From contig NC_069129.1 of NCBI RefSeq assembly GCF_026914265.1, forward strand, positions 13,670,269 through 13,734,268: 64,000 bases of DNA, in the 5' to 3' direction. Both the position numbers and the translations under genes were made by a program. This DNA comes from Mya arenaria. Its lineage: Eukaryota; Mollusca; Bivalvia; Myida; Myidae. Positions 1 to 12,398 of the stretch are shown here, one piece after another; position 1 is the stretch's first letter; every line of letters starts with the position of its first letter. The notes under the pieces are model-generated. The model worked only from the letters and a program-made list of their open reading frames with translations, had not been told where the DNA came from and did no database searches.

Positions 1-501
1 AATTTTGATAACTATGAACCAATAAGAGTTATGACCTCATTGTATATTTTAATATCGCACTCTAATTGGATAAACGCAGTCATTCAACTTATCATATCAT
101 TATAACATAAAAATTAAAAGTTTTCCCCTTATACAAATGCATGTACATTCAATTGCCTTTCTTTAACAAGAAATACTCAGCTGCGGATGATTTGATGTTG
201 AACAGTAGTGAATAATTATTTAAAACGTAAATAAATGGATTTGTCGCATTTGTTTCATGTTGTAAAATGCAGATAGGCACAATTGCCTATTTCCAAATGC
301 TCAAACAGCATGAACAAATCACACACAAATGAGTGTCTGTAAAAAAATATGTTATAATAGAATAAATTGTGATTTTTTTGTGGAGTTTTTGTGATTAATG
401 ATCATGTTTGAATCATTTTTGGTGTTGAAAATAAATTTTAGACTTTTTGGGGGATTGGGTGGATCCTGGCACATAACTGAATCCTGTGATTTCAATAACC
501 C

Positions 502-1707
502 AGGGCTCTCGCGAGGGGGCGACTTGGGCGAATTGGTCGCCTAAAATTCCCAGACTTCGCCCATTTGTATCATCAAAGCGACATTGACTTTGCCGAAAAA
601 ATTAGCACAGTAAATCTGTCAATCAGCGAGTATTTGACCACTGTCACATTAGTCAAAACACCGCAATTAGCCATTCATAAAATTAGGTAATCTCCTAATC
701 CGATAATTGGGCCGTGCCATTCAATTACCAAAACATCGCCAGTAGGCGGAGCTATTGATGGTCAACCAATCAGAATGTACATTGAGAAGTCCCTGATCAA
801 ATGATATAAGTTCGTTTTAATCAGACTGAAAAGGCGACATAATTATGAAAAATCGTGTCAAGCATTAAAGAAGTTAAAAAGTAATTGATATATGTATTGA
901 ACAAACAATGCAAGACATTTTAAACATTGTTGTTTTTGAAGCAGACGGTCATAGCCATCTCGGGCCATCGGCAAGGTGGCGCTAAGAAAATCAATAACAC
1001 GACGTATCAACAAATATTTGATTGGTTTTAGTAAAATGTTCATGATAAAATGAAATGATAAAAAATTATTTGTAAACACAAAAAAATCTTCTTTTTTTGC
1101 TTTATGTATTGTTTACTTAACAGTATTTTTCTCCTGTTTATGACTTAAAAATCCGGGAGATCGTTTGTCAGAACAATTTTCCGAGTAATTTTCTCAACCT
1201 CCCATTATGTATTGGTCAAAATTTCATCAAGAACAGTGATTTAAATGTCATTTGGTTCTTAAATGTCAGCATATTGAAAATTATTTAGCCAGAGACAAGT
1301 ATATAACAGCATAGCTGAATGTGACATTCGTACCCATCCCGAACGTACCAAAATAAAATTCGTCCTCCTACTATATTGACAGTTCATTTATAAGGTCATT
1401 TTGATTGTTTCAAATCCTTAGCTGTCTTGGTTTTTGATTCATTTTAGATTCTATTTGAAGATTAACTATGTGACATTGACAAATACACTTTTGCTGAGCC
1501 AAAAATGATACATTATTTGTGAACATTTTGTATAGTTATAGCAATTAATTTTGAATGTGAATATAAACTTAGGTGTTGGTATGGCATAGTTTTTGTATCA
1601 GGTGTTACGAAAAGTATCACTTCTCCCTAAAGTCTCCCCACTTCTCCCTAAATTGACTGAAGGGAGAAGTCCCTTCTCCCAAAAATTTCAGCCTAGTGAG
1701 AGCCCTG
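502..1707. mobile_element. hAT-like non-autonomous element (about 1.2 kb)
   Basis: The left end reads CAGGGCTCTCGCGAGG and the right end, reverse-complemented, reads CAGGGCTCTCACTAGG, a near-match of 14 in 16. The direct repeat TAACCC borders both sides (496-501 and 1708-1713). hAT elements typically start CAGGG and duplicate 8 bp; only 6 bp match here, so the exact border is uncertain by a base or two. No transposase is encoded. Confidence 0.55.
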
Positions 1708-1985
1708 TAACCCATTTTAGTTGAAAACATTGTTAAAATGTATATTGTCGAGATCATTGTAACTTTGATAAATGTTACATGCTGACAATAAAACAGGCTC
1801 CATGTATAGGTATGTATGGTTAGCAATATATTTTGGAAAATTATTTTTACTAAGAAAAATGTTAATCCTTTTATTGTTTATATAAGTTACGTATTCTTCT
1901 AATTATAATATTGCCAAGAAAGACTTAGAAGCACAATAAAAGTCAACTTTATCACCTTGTGAAAATGAGCCAAATGGATAATATA

Positions 1986-2737
1986 TAGGGATGCAAACGA
2001 ATGGCAAAACAGATATTCGAATATTCGGTAATTCTTTCGATCGAATATTCGAATATTCGATTAGCGAAATACATATTTTAGAAGATGTAGTAAACTACTA
2101 TTATTATTCGCTAAAGTAATAGCCGGGGCATTTAAACCCTATTTTGTCGTATCCAGTACGCGCGGCGGACCCTGATTTCCCCAAATGAGCCTTTGAAATT
2201 CTCCATTTCCAGGAAGTAAAAAGCAATACATTATAAACAGACAAACAACAAAATCGAATAATTCAATTCCGCTGCCTTTTGTAAACAATGTGAAATTAGA
2301 TGGATTGAAAGATGAAAACAGTTTAAAGCACATATATGCAACAACATTATTGAGCACAATATTACATTATTGTGGCGTTTATATCATCACCTCGTTTTGC
2401 GCTATTTTGCACAGCATAATTTGCAGCCAAGACAACACATTGGTGTTAAAGCCGATCCCTAGCCAGTTATTGTAAAAGTAGGGGGACTTTTTATAGTACC
2501 CGACGAAATGTCCCTAAATGACACATGTCGCGTGTCTAGTCATCACATTCACACCTCTGGGATTAGGGGCCAATCGTTGTAAAAACAAGATAAACGAGCT
2601 TTATAAACATCAGTGATGAAGGCAAAATGTGTTTTGTTCTCTTTATTGAATTTTTTTTTTCGAATATTCGAATACCGATTTTGACATTCGAATACCAAAC
2701 GTTTGATCGAATATTCGAATATTCGTTTGCATCCCTA
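1986..2737. mobile_element. hAT-type MITE with 8-bp target duplication
   Basis: Terminal inverted repeats TAGGGATGCAAACGAAT (left) and ATTCGTTTGCATCCCTA (right) are exact complements. They are flanked by a perfect 8-bp direct repeat ATAATATA (1978-1985 and 2738-2745), the duplication length of hAT transposons. Both subterminal regions are filled with ATTCGAATATTCG palindromes. The interior has no transposase frame, so it is non-autonomous. It lies in HSF intron 2. Confidence 0.85.
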
Positions 2738-2926
2738 ATAATATATCTAATAATGATAAATAGTTATCTTTTTATCCATTTTTGTTACCAATATTTTTGT
2801 TACTAATAAAATAGTTAGGCTTGGAACTTAAAACAGGGTAAGTCAGGTTACTGTAATCATGTAACATTGTTTTTATTTGACCTTGAAGTGAAACGTATAG
2901 GCCCTCTACTTAGAATCACTACTCAC

Positions 2927-5900
2927 ACATATTTAGCTGTCTGACGAAGCTGGCCATGTTCTTGTGTTTGAAGTAGAGGGGCAGGACCTCCTTTGCAAAT
3001 CTAGCCTGGTCATACACATGGAAACTCTGACCACTCTGAAATCATATACAGACAATGACCTTACAACATGTTAATATTCACAAACAAAGTCAAAAAAATA
3101 TTTAAAACACAGAATCGGACAACAACATATTGCTTGATGAATCAGAAACTTCCACTGGTCAAACTTCCTAGGATGGTGAAAATGTAAATGATGCATTAAT
3201 GATCAATGACCAGCGTTAGAACCCTTACTGCCTATAATAAGAGTTTGTTGGACAACCTACTTACATATATAAGGAGTCCAAATCAAATTCACGGAGTCCA
3301 GCTTTCTCAGATATGATTAAATGTCAAAGAGAAACCAAAGTGAAACATTTTAAAGCTATCTTTGTTCAAAACTAATTATTCAGTTTTAAGATTGAATGAA
3401 GTTTCCAGTAGCTGACATGTGAACACATATGTTTCAAAAAGCATTTATCAATACTGGCTTCCTTGGTATGAACTATGATTGGATGAAATTTAAGAGTTTC
3501 AGACTCAATTCAGCGTCAAACACTGACCTAAACCGTATTCTTACATGAGGTAATCATCAAGTAAACTTCAAATAAGTAAATCAAACATGCACTGTTTACA
3601 GACTACACACTATTTTAATGGATTCCAAAATATATACTGTATATTTTTTAAAATTAAGAAGAGCATTAAGAATAGATCTATATCTAAATTTGTTATACTT
3701 TCTCCCAATTTGATATAGTTTCAAAACAATTGAAGCCATATTTGTTTATTGCGAATGCCTTTAGCTTTGTATTACAAGCAGACATGATGTAATGATTCCC
3801 CAATGTCATTGGCAGTACAAGCAGACATGACATAATGATTCCCAAATGTCACTGGCAGTACAAGCAGACATGACGTAATGATTCCCCAATGTCACTGGCA
3901 GTACAAGCAGACATGACGTAATGATTCCCCAATGTCACTGGCAGTACAAGCAGACATGACGTAATGATTCCCCCAATGTCATTGGCATGTCACTGGCATG
4001 TCACTGGCAGTACAAGCAGACATGACGTAATGATTCCCCAATGGCACTGGCAGTACAAGCAGACATGACGTAATGATTCCCCAATGGCACTGGCAGTACA
4101 AGCAGACATGACGTAATGATTCCCCAATGGCACTGGCAGTACAAGCAGACATGACGTAATGATTCCCCAATGTCACTGGCAGTACAAGCAGACATGAAGT
4201 AATGATTCCCCCATGGCACTGGCAGTACAAGCAGACATGAAGTAATGATTCCCCCATGTCACTGGCAGTACAAGCAGACATGAAGTAATGATTCCCCAAT
4301 GGCACTGGCAGTACAAGCAGACATGACGTAATGATTCCCCAATGGCACTGGCAGTACAAGCAGACATGACGTAATGATTCCCCAATGGCACTGGCAGTAC
4401 AAGCAGACATGACGTAATGATTCCCCCATGGCACTGGCAGTACAAGCAGACATGACGTAATGATTCCCCAATGTCACTGGCAGTACAAGCAGACATGACA
4501 TAATGATTCTCCAATGGCACTGGCAGTACAAGCAGACATGACGTAATGATTCCCCAATGTCACTGGCAGAACAAGCAGACATGACGTAATGATTCCCAAA
4601 TGGCACTGGCAGTACAAGCAGACATGACGTATTGATTCTCCACTGACACTGGCAGTACAAGCAGACATGACGTAATGATTCCCCCATGGCACTGGCAGTA
4701 CAAGCAGGCATGACGTATTGATTCTCCACTGACACTGGCAGTACAAGCAGACATGACGTAATGATTCTTTAATGACACTGGCAGTACAAGCAGACATGAC
4801 GTAATGATTCTCCCATGTCACTGGCAGTACAAGCAGACATGATGTCATGATTCCCCAATGGCACTGGCAGTACAAGCAGACATGACGTAATGATTCCCCA
4901 ATGTCACTGGCAGAACAAGCAGACATGACGTAATGATTCCCCAATGGCACTGGCAGTACAAGCAGACATGATGTAATGATTCCCCAATGTCACTGGCAGT
5001 ACAAGCAGACATGACGTAATGATTCCCCAATGGCACTGGCAGTACAAGCAGACATGATGTAATGATTCTCCCATGTCACTGGCAGTACAAGCAGACATGA
5101 CGTAATGATTCCCCAATGTCACTGGCATGTCACTGGCAGTACAAGCAGACATGACGTAATGATTCCCCAATGTCACTGGCAGTACAAGCAGACATGACGT
5201 AATGATTCCCCAATGTCACTGGCAGTACAAGCATACATGACGCAATGATTCCCCAATGTCACTGGCAGTACAAGCAGACATGACGTAATGATTCCCCAAT
5301 GACACTGACAGTACAAGCAGACATGACGTAATGATTCCCCCATGTCAATTGCAGTATATTCAGACATGACATTATGATTCTCCCATGTCATTGGCAGTAC
5401 AAGCAGACATGACGTTATGGTCCCCCATTGTCAATGGCAGTATATTCAGACATGCATTTAATTCCCATAATTATGTCATTGGGTGTAATTGTAGACATGA
5501 CGTTATGAATCTCCTGTCATTGGTAAGATTTAAAGTGATCAGGAGCAATAATTCAAACAGACTTCAAGATTTTTTTATCCAATGGATGCAGTGGTGATTG
5601 TCACATAGCTTGGACACTTAAATATGGCCCTTCAGTCCTTCGATATTGTTTAAAAAGTAATATGCATATTACCAAAACAATGTACAGGTTCCAGAAATAA
5701 AATAAAAAATTCCCCCCTAAAACATATTAAATACTGACTGACATGCAACCTTTGCACATGCCTTACAAAAAGTAGCCAGAAATATCATCCATACCTTTGT
5801 GAATTTGATGAGTAAGATGTGTAATTAACTGAATCAAACATTATATATATATCGATATTTCTACTTTCCATTTAATTTTTTAATCACCATCTTGCAATTT

Positions 5901-7392
5901 CACCTTGACCATGCACTCGGTTATGTTTTGAATGTAATAAGCAATTTCATTGGACAGCTTTCAATCAACTGTTTTATTGCTTACCAATGAAATCAGCTTT
6001 AATTATATTAATGCCAAATGTGATTGAAAGTGAAAACAGATTTGCTGCAACAATTTTTTATTCAGATTAAGTTTTGTCTGAATCCTCGGTTAGTCTGGGC
6101 ATATCATCTGATTATGTAAGAATTGTAGCAGGAACTTTCATAATAGTTATGTTTTTCTTGTAGTTGTAGCTTAGTCTTTCACCTTTCTGACAGTGTAAAA
6201 TGTATAAGATGTTGTCAACTATTGTAGAAAATATTTGACGTTGTTTAGGGAAATGTGGTTGAGGGATTTATGAACATGGTAACCTTTACATATTCTATAA
6301 ATATATAATGATATTTTTTTCAGGTAAAACTCTTGAAGACTTTTATTGAAATGTCATATTATTACTTTTTAAACAATATCAGAGTACTGAAAGGCCATAT
6401 TTTAGTACCCAAGCTATGTGATGATGACCTGTGTATGGATGGAAATATTATTATTGTCACATTAAATAAAAAAGTGAGTTAATTAATACATTAATCAATG
6501 TAAATCAATCACTGCTAATCAAGCATTTTTTAACAAAGCAAGAAGACCAATCTTTGTCTTAAAGCTGCACTCTCCCAGATTGAATATTTTGACAACTTTT
6601 TTATTTCTTTGTCTTTGAACAACTAATTTATGCAAAAAATGCATAAAAACTAGTCATATAAGATTGCTGGCAAAAAAATAGATCGCAGATATTTATATTC
6701 AAGTTCAATAATTGATGTTTAATGCATTTTACTTAAACCGTTTGTAACCTTTTTAGCCATAAAACATTAATTTTCTAACAGAAATATCAAAATCTGCAAT
6801 CTGATCTTTTTCCAGCAGCCTTATATCACTGGTTTGCAGATAATTAGGCACAAAGACAAAAAAAATAAAAGGTGTAAAAACCGTAAATCTGTGAGAGTGC
6901 AGCTTTAAGACCAAAATAAAATTTCAAATTATAGACGAGTCAACTTCTTACCTAGGCATGCCATTAATAGCCAAAATTAGTATAAATAAATCACTGCTGA
7001 TGAAGTTTTTCTCGCTATTTAACAAGTAGAACCATCTTAGTTGTTGGACAAAATTTAAGTATTAAGAGAAAACTGTGAAAACTATTTTAATATTTTTGTT
7101 GAATTATATCAAAATAATATTGAATTCCACTCAAAAATCTTATATCACATGAGATTAATAGTAAATATAAAGGGGACCTCTGGTGATTCTTTAGAACTCA
7201 ACATGAATTTGAATAAAGATTTGTTTCATCATGATCATCCGAAAATAAATATCCGAAATTCATCAAAGTCAGTAAAGAAAATGACGTATAAAATCTTCAT
7301 ACCACGTCCCATGCTATCATTTCGTCGGTAGATGTATCCTCCACCAACTGCCATAACTTGGTAAGAAATGCTGGAACATTACTTATACCCAT
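2927..7392 (-). CDS. HSF1: Heat-shock transcription factor (HSF), 5' part, two exons; continues off the left edge
   Basis: Master regulator of the heat-shock response: it trimerises and binds nGAAn repeats in the nucleus. Exon 1 (7303-7392) gives 30 codons, beginning [20 protein letters not shown] and ending MIAWDV before a GTATGA donor. Exon 2 (2927-3035) starts after TTTCAG with [19 protein letters not shown], includes the recognition-helix block [11 protein letters not shown], and ends in phase 1 before GTGAGT. The phases join cleanly (0, then 1). Together they cover about the first two thirds of the HSF DNA-binding domain; the next expected codons (Y-G-F-R-K) are not found between 1 and 2926, so later exons lie outside the window. 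The ATG at 7390-7392 sits four codons before the conserved VPAFL, which fits the family. MIAWDV replaces the usual ICWS-type residues of vertebrate HSFs. Intron 1 (3036-7302) carries the 43-bp minisatellite. HSF1/2/4 cannot be separated; the symbol means HSF1-like. Confidence 0.9.
3771..5450. repeat. 43-bp minisatellite in HSF intron 1 (about 38 units)
   Basis: A 43-bp unit (core GCAGACATGACGTAATGATT, then CCCCAATG.CACTGGCA, then GTACAA) repeats in one direction from about 3771; the last units after about 5340 are degenerate. A few units carry an extra piece of the TGTCACTGGCA segment (near 3976-4008 and 5119-5130). Variation is mainly substitutions (GACGTAA/GATGTAA/GAAGTAA; GGCAC/GTCAC). Because 43 is not a multiple of 3, the minus strand is open in a rotating frame with a 43-residue period; these frames are not genes. 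Confidence 0.95.
5451..7302 (-). other. Rest of HSF intron 1 upstream of the minisatellite
   Basis: AT-rich intron DNA with no exon signal other than HSF exon 1 at its end. It contains one full-length hairpin MITE (6558-6909). Confidence 0.5.
6558..6909. mobile_element. Hairpin MITE, family 'AAAGCTGCACTCTC', full-length copy
   Basis: The ends CTTAAAGCTGCACTCTC and GAGAGTGCAGCTTTAAG are perfect inverted complements. The arms stay loosely complementary inward: left TAGATCGCAGAT against right ATCTGCAATCTGATC, and CAAGTTCAATAATTGATG near the centre. Related copies occur at 34763 (interrupted), 43270 (left end missing) and 28115 (diverged). Confidence 0.8.
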
Positions 7393-8740
7393 TCCTGTCA
7401 ATGAATGCATAATGAACTAGTTACGATTCCATCGACATTCCTTCTGAGGAAAAAATCCGAATGATTCCAAATATAAAGGCTCAAGGCAACACACAACTAA
7501 ATGACTCATTTTATTAAATGTGTTCTCACTGGTTTTCCTCCCCTCCAAAAGATTTAAAAATATGCATTTTATGGTTTAAGCATCTACTATGCATAAATCA
7601 ATTTCACCAATGAGATTAGAGAAAAGAAGGAATTCAATATGAAACCGTTATATATTTGCTTTAATACTGAGACCACTCACTTCATCTCCAAAATCGAAAT
7701 AAGAAAGGTATAATCTCAACGAAAAAACAGCGCATACATTTTATATTGCCTGGCAAATATTATGATGCTTATATGAAAATTACATTTTTATATTTTTTGA
7801 AGAAATTGCGTTTTATACTTTATGCCATTATATGTTCTTTGCTACTGTTCTTACAATTTTAACCATTTTCCTTTTTTCTCAATATATATATGTTTTGAAC
7901 AATACTACTTTGAATTTAAAGTAAATTAAATATTTAATGATGGTCATTATTTACAATTTGATCATTTATGAAGTTAAATTATATAACCATTTGTTGAATT
8001 TATCAATTTTCTCTTTCCAGGTTCATTGCTCACTAACAACCAGCCATCGGTAATGTTTCTAGACTGATATCAGAGCAAAATCAGTAAGAAGCTGATGAGA
8101 AATGAAGGTTTATTAGCGTCACACCAGTGTTTTAATAACAACCCCCACATAGCAATCAGTCCCTTATTTTCTGGGAATTCTTTGTCAATATGGGCTTATA
8201 CTATAGAGTGCCGCTATTTAAGTCAGGGCGTTTCCGCTACTCAAAATTTGGAACTATTGCAACGTTTCGCTTTAATTTTTATGTCATAATTGCGATTATT
8301 ACAAATGCTACTTAGATTGTTTTATGATTTCATTCTTTTAAAGGTTTATAAAAAAATAACGGTTAATTATTTCGTGATAAACTCACCGTTTGATACAGTG
8401 TATTTGTCGTAATAAAGCCATGATTCACAGTGATTCACATCTTTGCCAGTTTCACTGTATAAAAAAGAGTGTCTCACAAACGTACACGGTGCTGGTAAAC
8501 AGGCGCGAATTTCCAACAATTATTAATTTTGGTGAATTATAAGCCCCCTGTTATGATAGTTAATACGAACAACCGGAACCACCTACACTCCGACAAATTT
8601 TTAAACTCCGACCCCAAACATTTTCAAGCCAAATCGATACATCGCGTATTTATTTTTATATATTATACCTTACATGAATGTGTCCCTTCTTTGTGTATAT
8701 AAAGTTGATCGGTCAGTATATCAATGTATTTTAATAAAAA

Positions 8741-8858
8741 TCCAGTTTTTATGACGTCAGCGGTCCAAATCATGTTTTTGGCCGGTCCGGACCTCGTCAA
8801 AAATATAATATGGACCGCTGACGTCATATAATATGGATCGCTGACGTTATAAAACTGG
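8741..8858. repeat. Palindromic element carrying two CRE octamers
   Basis: CCAGTTTTTATGACGTCAGC on the left is mirrored by GCTGACGTTATAAAACTGG on the right. An inner inverted pair, TGACGTCAGCGGTCCA and TGGACCGCTGACGTCA, places perfect TGACGTCA octamers at 8752-8759 and 8819-8826. It lies about 1.4 kb upstream of the HSF start codon. Confidence 0.75.
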
Positions 8859-8982
8859 TGAGTGCTGCTTGCAATTTTCAAAATGACATTTTTTCCCAAG
8901 TAATTATTATTAGATTTGTTCAATAAAACACATCAAAGGCGCTTTAAAATATTAAATGGTAAAAAAAGAGTTCGGTATCATA

Positions 8983-9152
8983 TAAGAAATATAACACACC
9001 ACTTCGGGCCATATGGCATTATAAGGACCGGCCAGTCAGCCCCCGAAGGTGAATGGACCTCGGCTAACGCCTCAGCCCATATACACCTTCGGGGGCTGAC
9101 TGGCCGGTTCTTATAATGTCATATGACCCTTAGTGGTATGTAATATTTCTTA
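8983..9152. repeat. Long inverted repeat (about 69-bp arms)
   Basis: The left arm begins TAAGAAATAT and ends with GGCCAGTCAGCCCCCGAAGGTG; the right arm mirrors it from CACCTTCGGGGGCTGACTGG to ATATTTCTTA with only a few mismatches. The loop is about 32 bases. Arm GC content is well above the surroundings. No target duplication was recognised, and the element could be a MITE. Confidence 0.85.
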
Positions 9153-11776
9153 AAGATAAATGTACCTAAAATAAAAAAGGATACATCAGTACATATAGTG
9201 TCACAAATAATTATCGCCGGGAAGACGACTAGCGTATCTTTTAACGCACCTCTTCAATATGTGAATTGTCACGCGGCGGCACGCATGCTCATTGACAACA
9301 TATGTCAGACCACCAGCTGTGTGTCAGTGGTAATAATTACTTTTTTTCCAGAAAAAAAACATTGCCTTTGCTGGATGACAAAAGAGAAATTCCGTCAAAA
9401 CATCACGTCCAAATTGCAATATTTTGCTTCTAATTTAGAAAGAAATATTTGGGGTGGGTATCCCCAAATTCACCTTCATGTACAACCAGAGGGCCTACAA
9501 GTGTTTTTAAGCCTAGCAACGCCCCTGTCTTATGTCTTACTTCTAGAGACTATTCAATATTATGTTTACTTGTCTCGGTTTGTATGGTTATTCAAACTGT
9601 ATATCTAATGTCACGTCTTTGTGTCGATGGGGTCACGTTTTTTTTGCAAGATATGGGATGCTCGGAAAAATTGGAGTACCTCGGCCATTATCCACCAGGC
9701 ATGACTCCCGAAGCTTGCCGGAGATGGTCGACTTGTTACGAGTGATCATTTAATAGTGTTTGAAAATCGGACTCCATTTGCTATCGATAATCGAATCGAA
9801 TCGGACCAAGCATTTCGATTTACTATCAGACAATAATCGATAGTTTATTATATTAGCAAGGAATACATTCTTTAAACAAAGTGTCATCATGATCATTTAA
9901 CCTGGAATGATTAGGTGTGATGCTATAGTCATGCTTTTTGCAACAGTAACTACACCTCCATTACCGTTTTTTCTGTCCAAAATAACCTAACGTAAACACA
10001 TAACAACACATACTTTATAAGTACACATCAATTGCAAACTGATTCACACCGCATCAAGCAAGTTACCTTAGCATTTTATCAATGTGAAAGCATATTATAT
10101 TTTTGTAAACCAGCTTAATTAACATTCAATAACCTGTTATATTGAACATTTCACTAGAATATCATAATTCATAAAACTTTCACAAAAAAGTAAATTAGTT
10201 AATTACAAACGGTACCCCAAAAGGTTTCAAATACAGAATGAATCGAGCCGGGATTCAGGTAATTGCAGGTAAGACCCCTCACATCATAGAGACAGATTAT
10301 TGATGAAGGTTTTATGGATTATTTAAACAATTGAAAACCATATGTAATTTTGGGAGAGTTTGTATTTTTTAGCAAAAGTGTTAACATTTACCGCAGTTGA
10401 AAAGTTGTTAAATGAACATAACAGGAATCTACGGAAGGAAAAATTTACATTTACTCGACTTTTACAACAAAACAAAAATATATGTATATACCGGAAGTAA
10501 CATTAGCGACATCGATTTTGGACAACCACTATCGATTGTCGCCGACATAGCATTATCAGCGACGATTAATCGATTGTACTCGATAATCGTTTCATCACTA
10601 TCGTTTAACCTATCCGCTAGTAACGAAGACAACAACAACTAATCCACATTGGAAAATTAAATACATTTCTGTCGAGATTATTGAATGTATTGAACATTTA
10701 TACTCGAACACATTATGTTTACTTTTTGTTTTTTACACAATAATCCAATGTCGACTGATGCAGCTTATGCTATGTAAATAGCTGCTTTAGACTATTTCAA
10801 TGTTGGATTTCTCAGGCTTCCGCGTCACAAACTCGCAAAGTCATCTTTTTCTTGTGTTACAGAGTTGGAACCCCGTGGACTTGGAATTCCTAATTGACAT
10901 GGAGTCACTGTGGCTTATATAAAACCACAATCCGACACAATCAAAGTGATAGTTGCGACATGCCCATGTACTTTAGCCAGACTCTTTGGCACTCCCCCAT
11001 ACATACATAGGAATATAATACATTCGAAACTCGAACTCTGTTATCTCGATGTTCTGGTAACGTAGTTTTCGACTTTTTTCGTTTAACCCTTTTTGTATTT
11101 CGGCTTTATCGAATGTCCGTTATCTCGAAGTATTTCCCGAGGTTCGAAAAACTTACATACAGTATATTATAGGATTGTGATCAGTGTAACCAAACACTGA
11201 ACGGCGGATCAGGTGTGGTATTCAATATTCAACTTATGTTTAGTTATTCTTATGGTCATACATTATTGACTTTATCCACTCTATTGGTCAGTTATTTATA
11301 ACAAGCCATCCGATTAGCTACATCGTTCTTAGATCCAATTAAGATCAAACTTGAATACCAGCTCTGGCCAGAAAGGTTTTAATTACTTAGTTCGCGCTGC
11401 TTCGGACTCACGGGGCAATCGGTGAAAACAATTAACGACTTCAGATAAAAACTGATCAGTTAAGTTGCAAGAAAAACAGGTTTCAAGAAGAGGTTGGACG
11501 AAATAGGAGATCTTTTTCTTAGTAGTAGGAACACGGGAGAATCTGTTTCTCGTAAGATATACATATAATCAACTATTACATCGGATACTAACGACCACTA
11601 TCATGTGTTTACAGTTATTAACTTCATCTTATGATATCAATTGTTGAAAATGATAACGGAAGATAATTTAATTTAAGGTATACAATGTAGAAAGAAAGCT
11701 ACTTCTGAGCCATTGGCAATGATGCTGAATGTTGACGCCTGACCTGACGATCCTATATTATGTTGGTATCATTTGA

Positions 11777-12036
11777 AACAGGTGCGGATCCTGGATTTGA
11801 CGTTAAAGGGGGCGTTACTTAGGGGCGTAACCTTTTCACTCGCGCCCTTCCCTCAGAACTGAAATTTATTTGATTTGAAGTGTTTGCGGGAACGTGGGGG
11901 GGGGGGGGGGGGGGGAGGTAACTATTTCTAGTCCGAAATGCTGCATTTTGGTTGTATTTGTTTACTACTGTCCTCCTATATTGAAAAAAAAAGTACACTT
12001 GGACGATTTTGATACACCTGGAACCGCTAGTGCATT
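11777..12036. mobile_element. hAT-type MITE, complete copy
   Basis: The ends CAGGTGCGGATCCTGG and CCTGGAACCGCTAGTG are imperfect inverted repeats. The interior includes GGGGCGTAACCTTTT, a 20-base G run (11896-11915) and TAGTCCGAAATGCTGCATTTT. A second copy at 13444 shares all of these in the same order, which defines the element. Confidence 0.7.
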
Positions 12037-12398
12037 TGGTTGGTTATTTCTTATAGAGAAATTACATGACAGATAAAGTTATATTGCAGTTTTCTCTATA
12101 TTACAATTAAAATGGTGGACGTGCAATGTTTATTTTGCATACTTTAAAAACCTTTTTTGCAAAATTGTTTAACTTCTCAGTTTCTTTGTTAAATATGATT
12201 TCCCTTCAAATGATACCATAATAATCTTGGGTCACAAGGTATTCAGAATTTTGACAATTGTGCATCTGTTACCTTAAATACATACACATATATCGTAGAT
12301 GATCGTGACATGTAAATCAGAACGAAGTCATATGTTTGACTGAGTTTGACATACACATATATGTGATTTAGATAGAAAGATTTTTTTTAAGTATAAAA

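Larger units (their letters stand above)
1..2926 (-). other. HSF intron 2 (partial), with two hAT-type MITEs
   Basis: No HSF exon or other coding signal was found here. The stretch is AT-rich and contains the two inverted-repeat elements listed separately (about 502-1707 and 1986-2737). The longest open frames are about 70 codons and resemble nothing I recognise. Confidence 0.5.
7393..12398. other. Spacer between the divergent HSF and CUB/LDLa genes
   Basis: This 5-kb spacer should hold both promoters. No exon is convincing in it. It contains two strong palindromes (8741-8858, 8983-9152), degenerate ATCGATAATCG-rich segments near 9775-9850 and 10500-10640 that resemble the element at 39728, a diverged pogo/Tigger-like segment near 11020-11160, and a hAT-type MITE (11777-12036). 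An open frame at 9198-9608 has no recognisable domain. Confidence 0.45.

Noticed and set aside
3979..5391. Series of overlapping minus-strand frames with Cys-rich repeating peptides
   Set aside because: They are produced by the 43-bp minisatellite, which is free of stops in a rotating frame. The array lies in an HSF intron, and the 'protein' merely cycles through the three frames of one unit.
3771..5450. CRISPR-like regularity of the 43-bp array
   Set aside because: There are no unique spacers; the whole unit repeats, and the setting is an animal gene.
8663..8923. 86-codon minus-strand frame as a gene
   Set aside because: It lies across the CRE-bearing palindrome and its sense follows the repeat, with no domain.
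9198..9608. 136-codon plus-strand frame
   Set aside because: No recognisable domain, no clear ATG context, an overlapping frame of similar quality, and no splice partner; insufficient to call.
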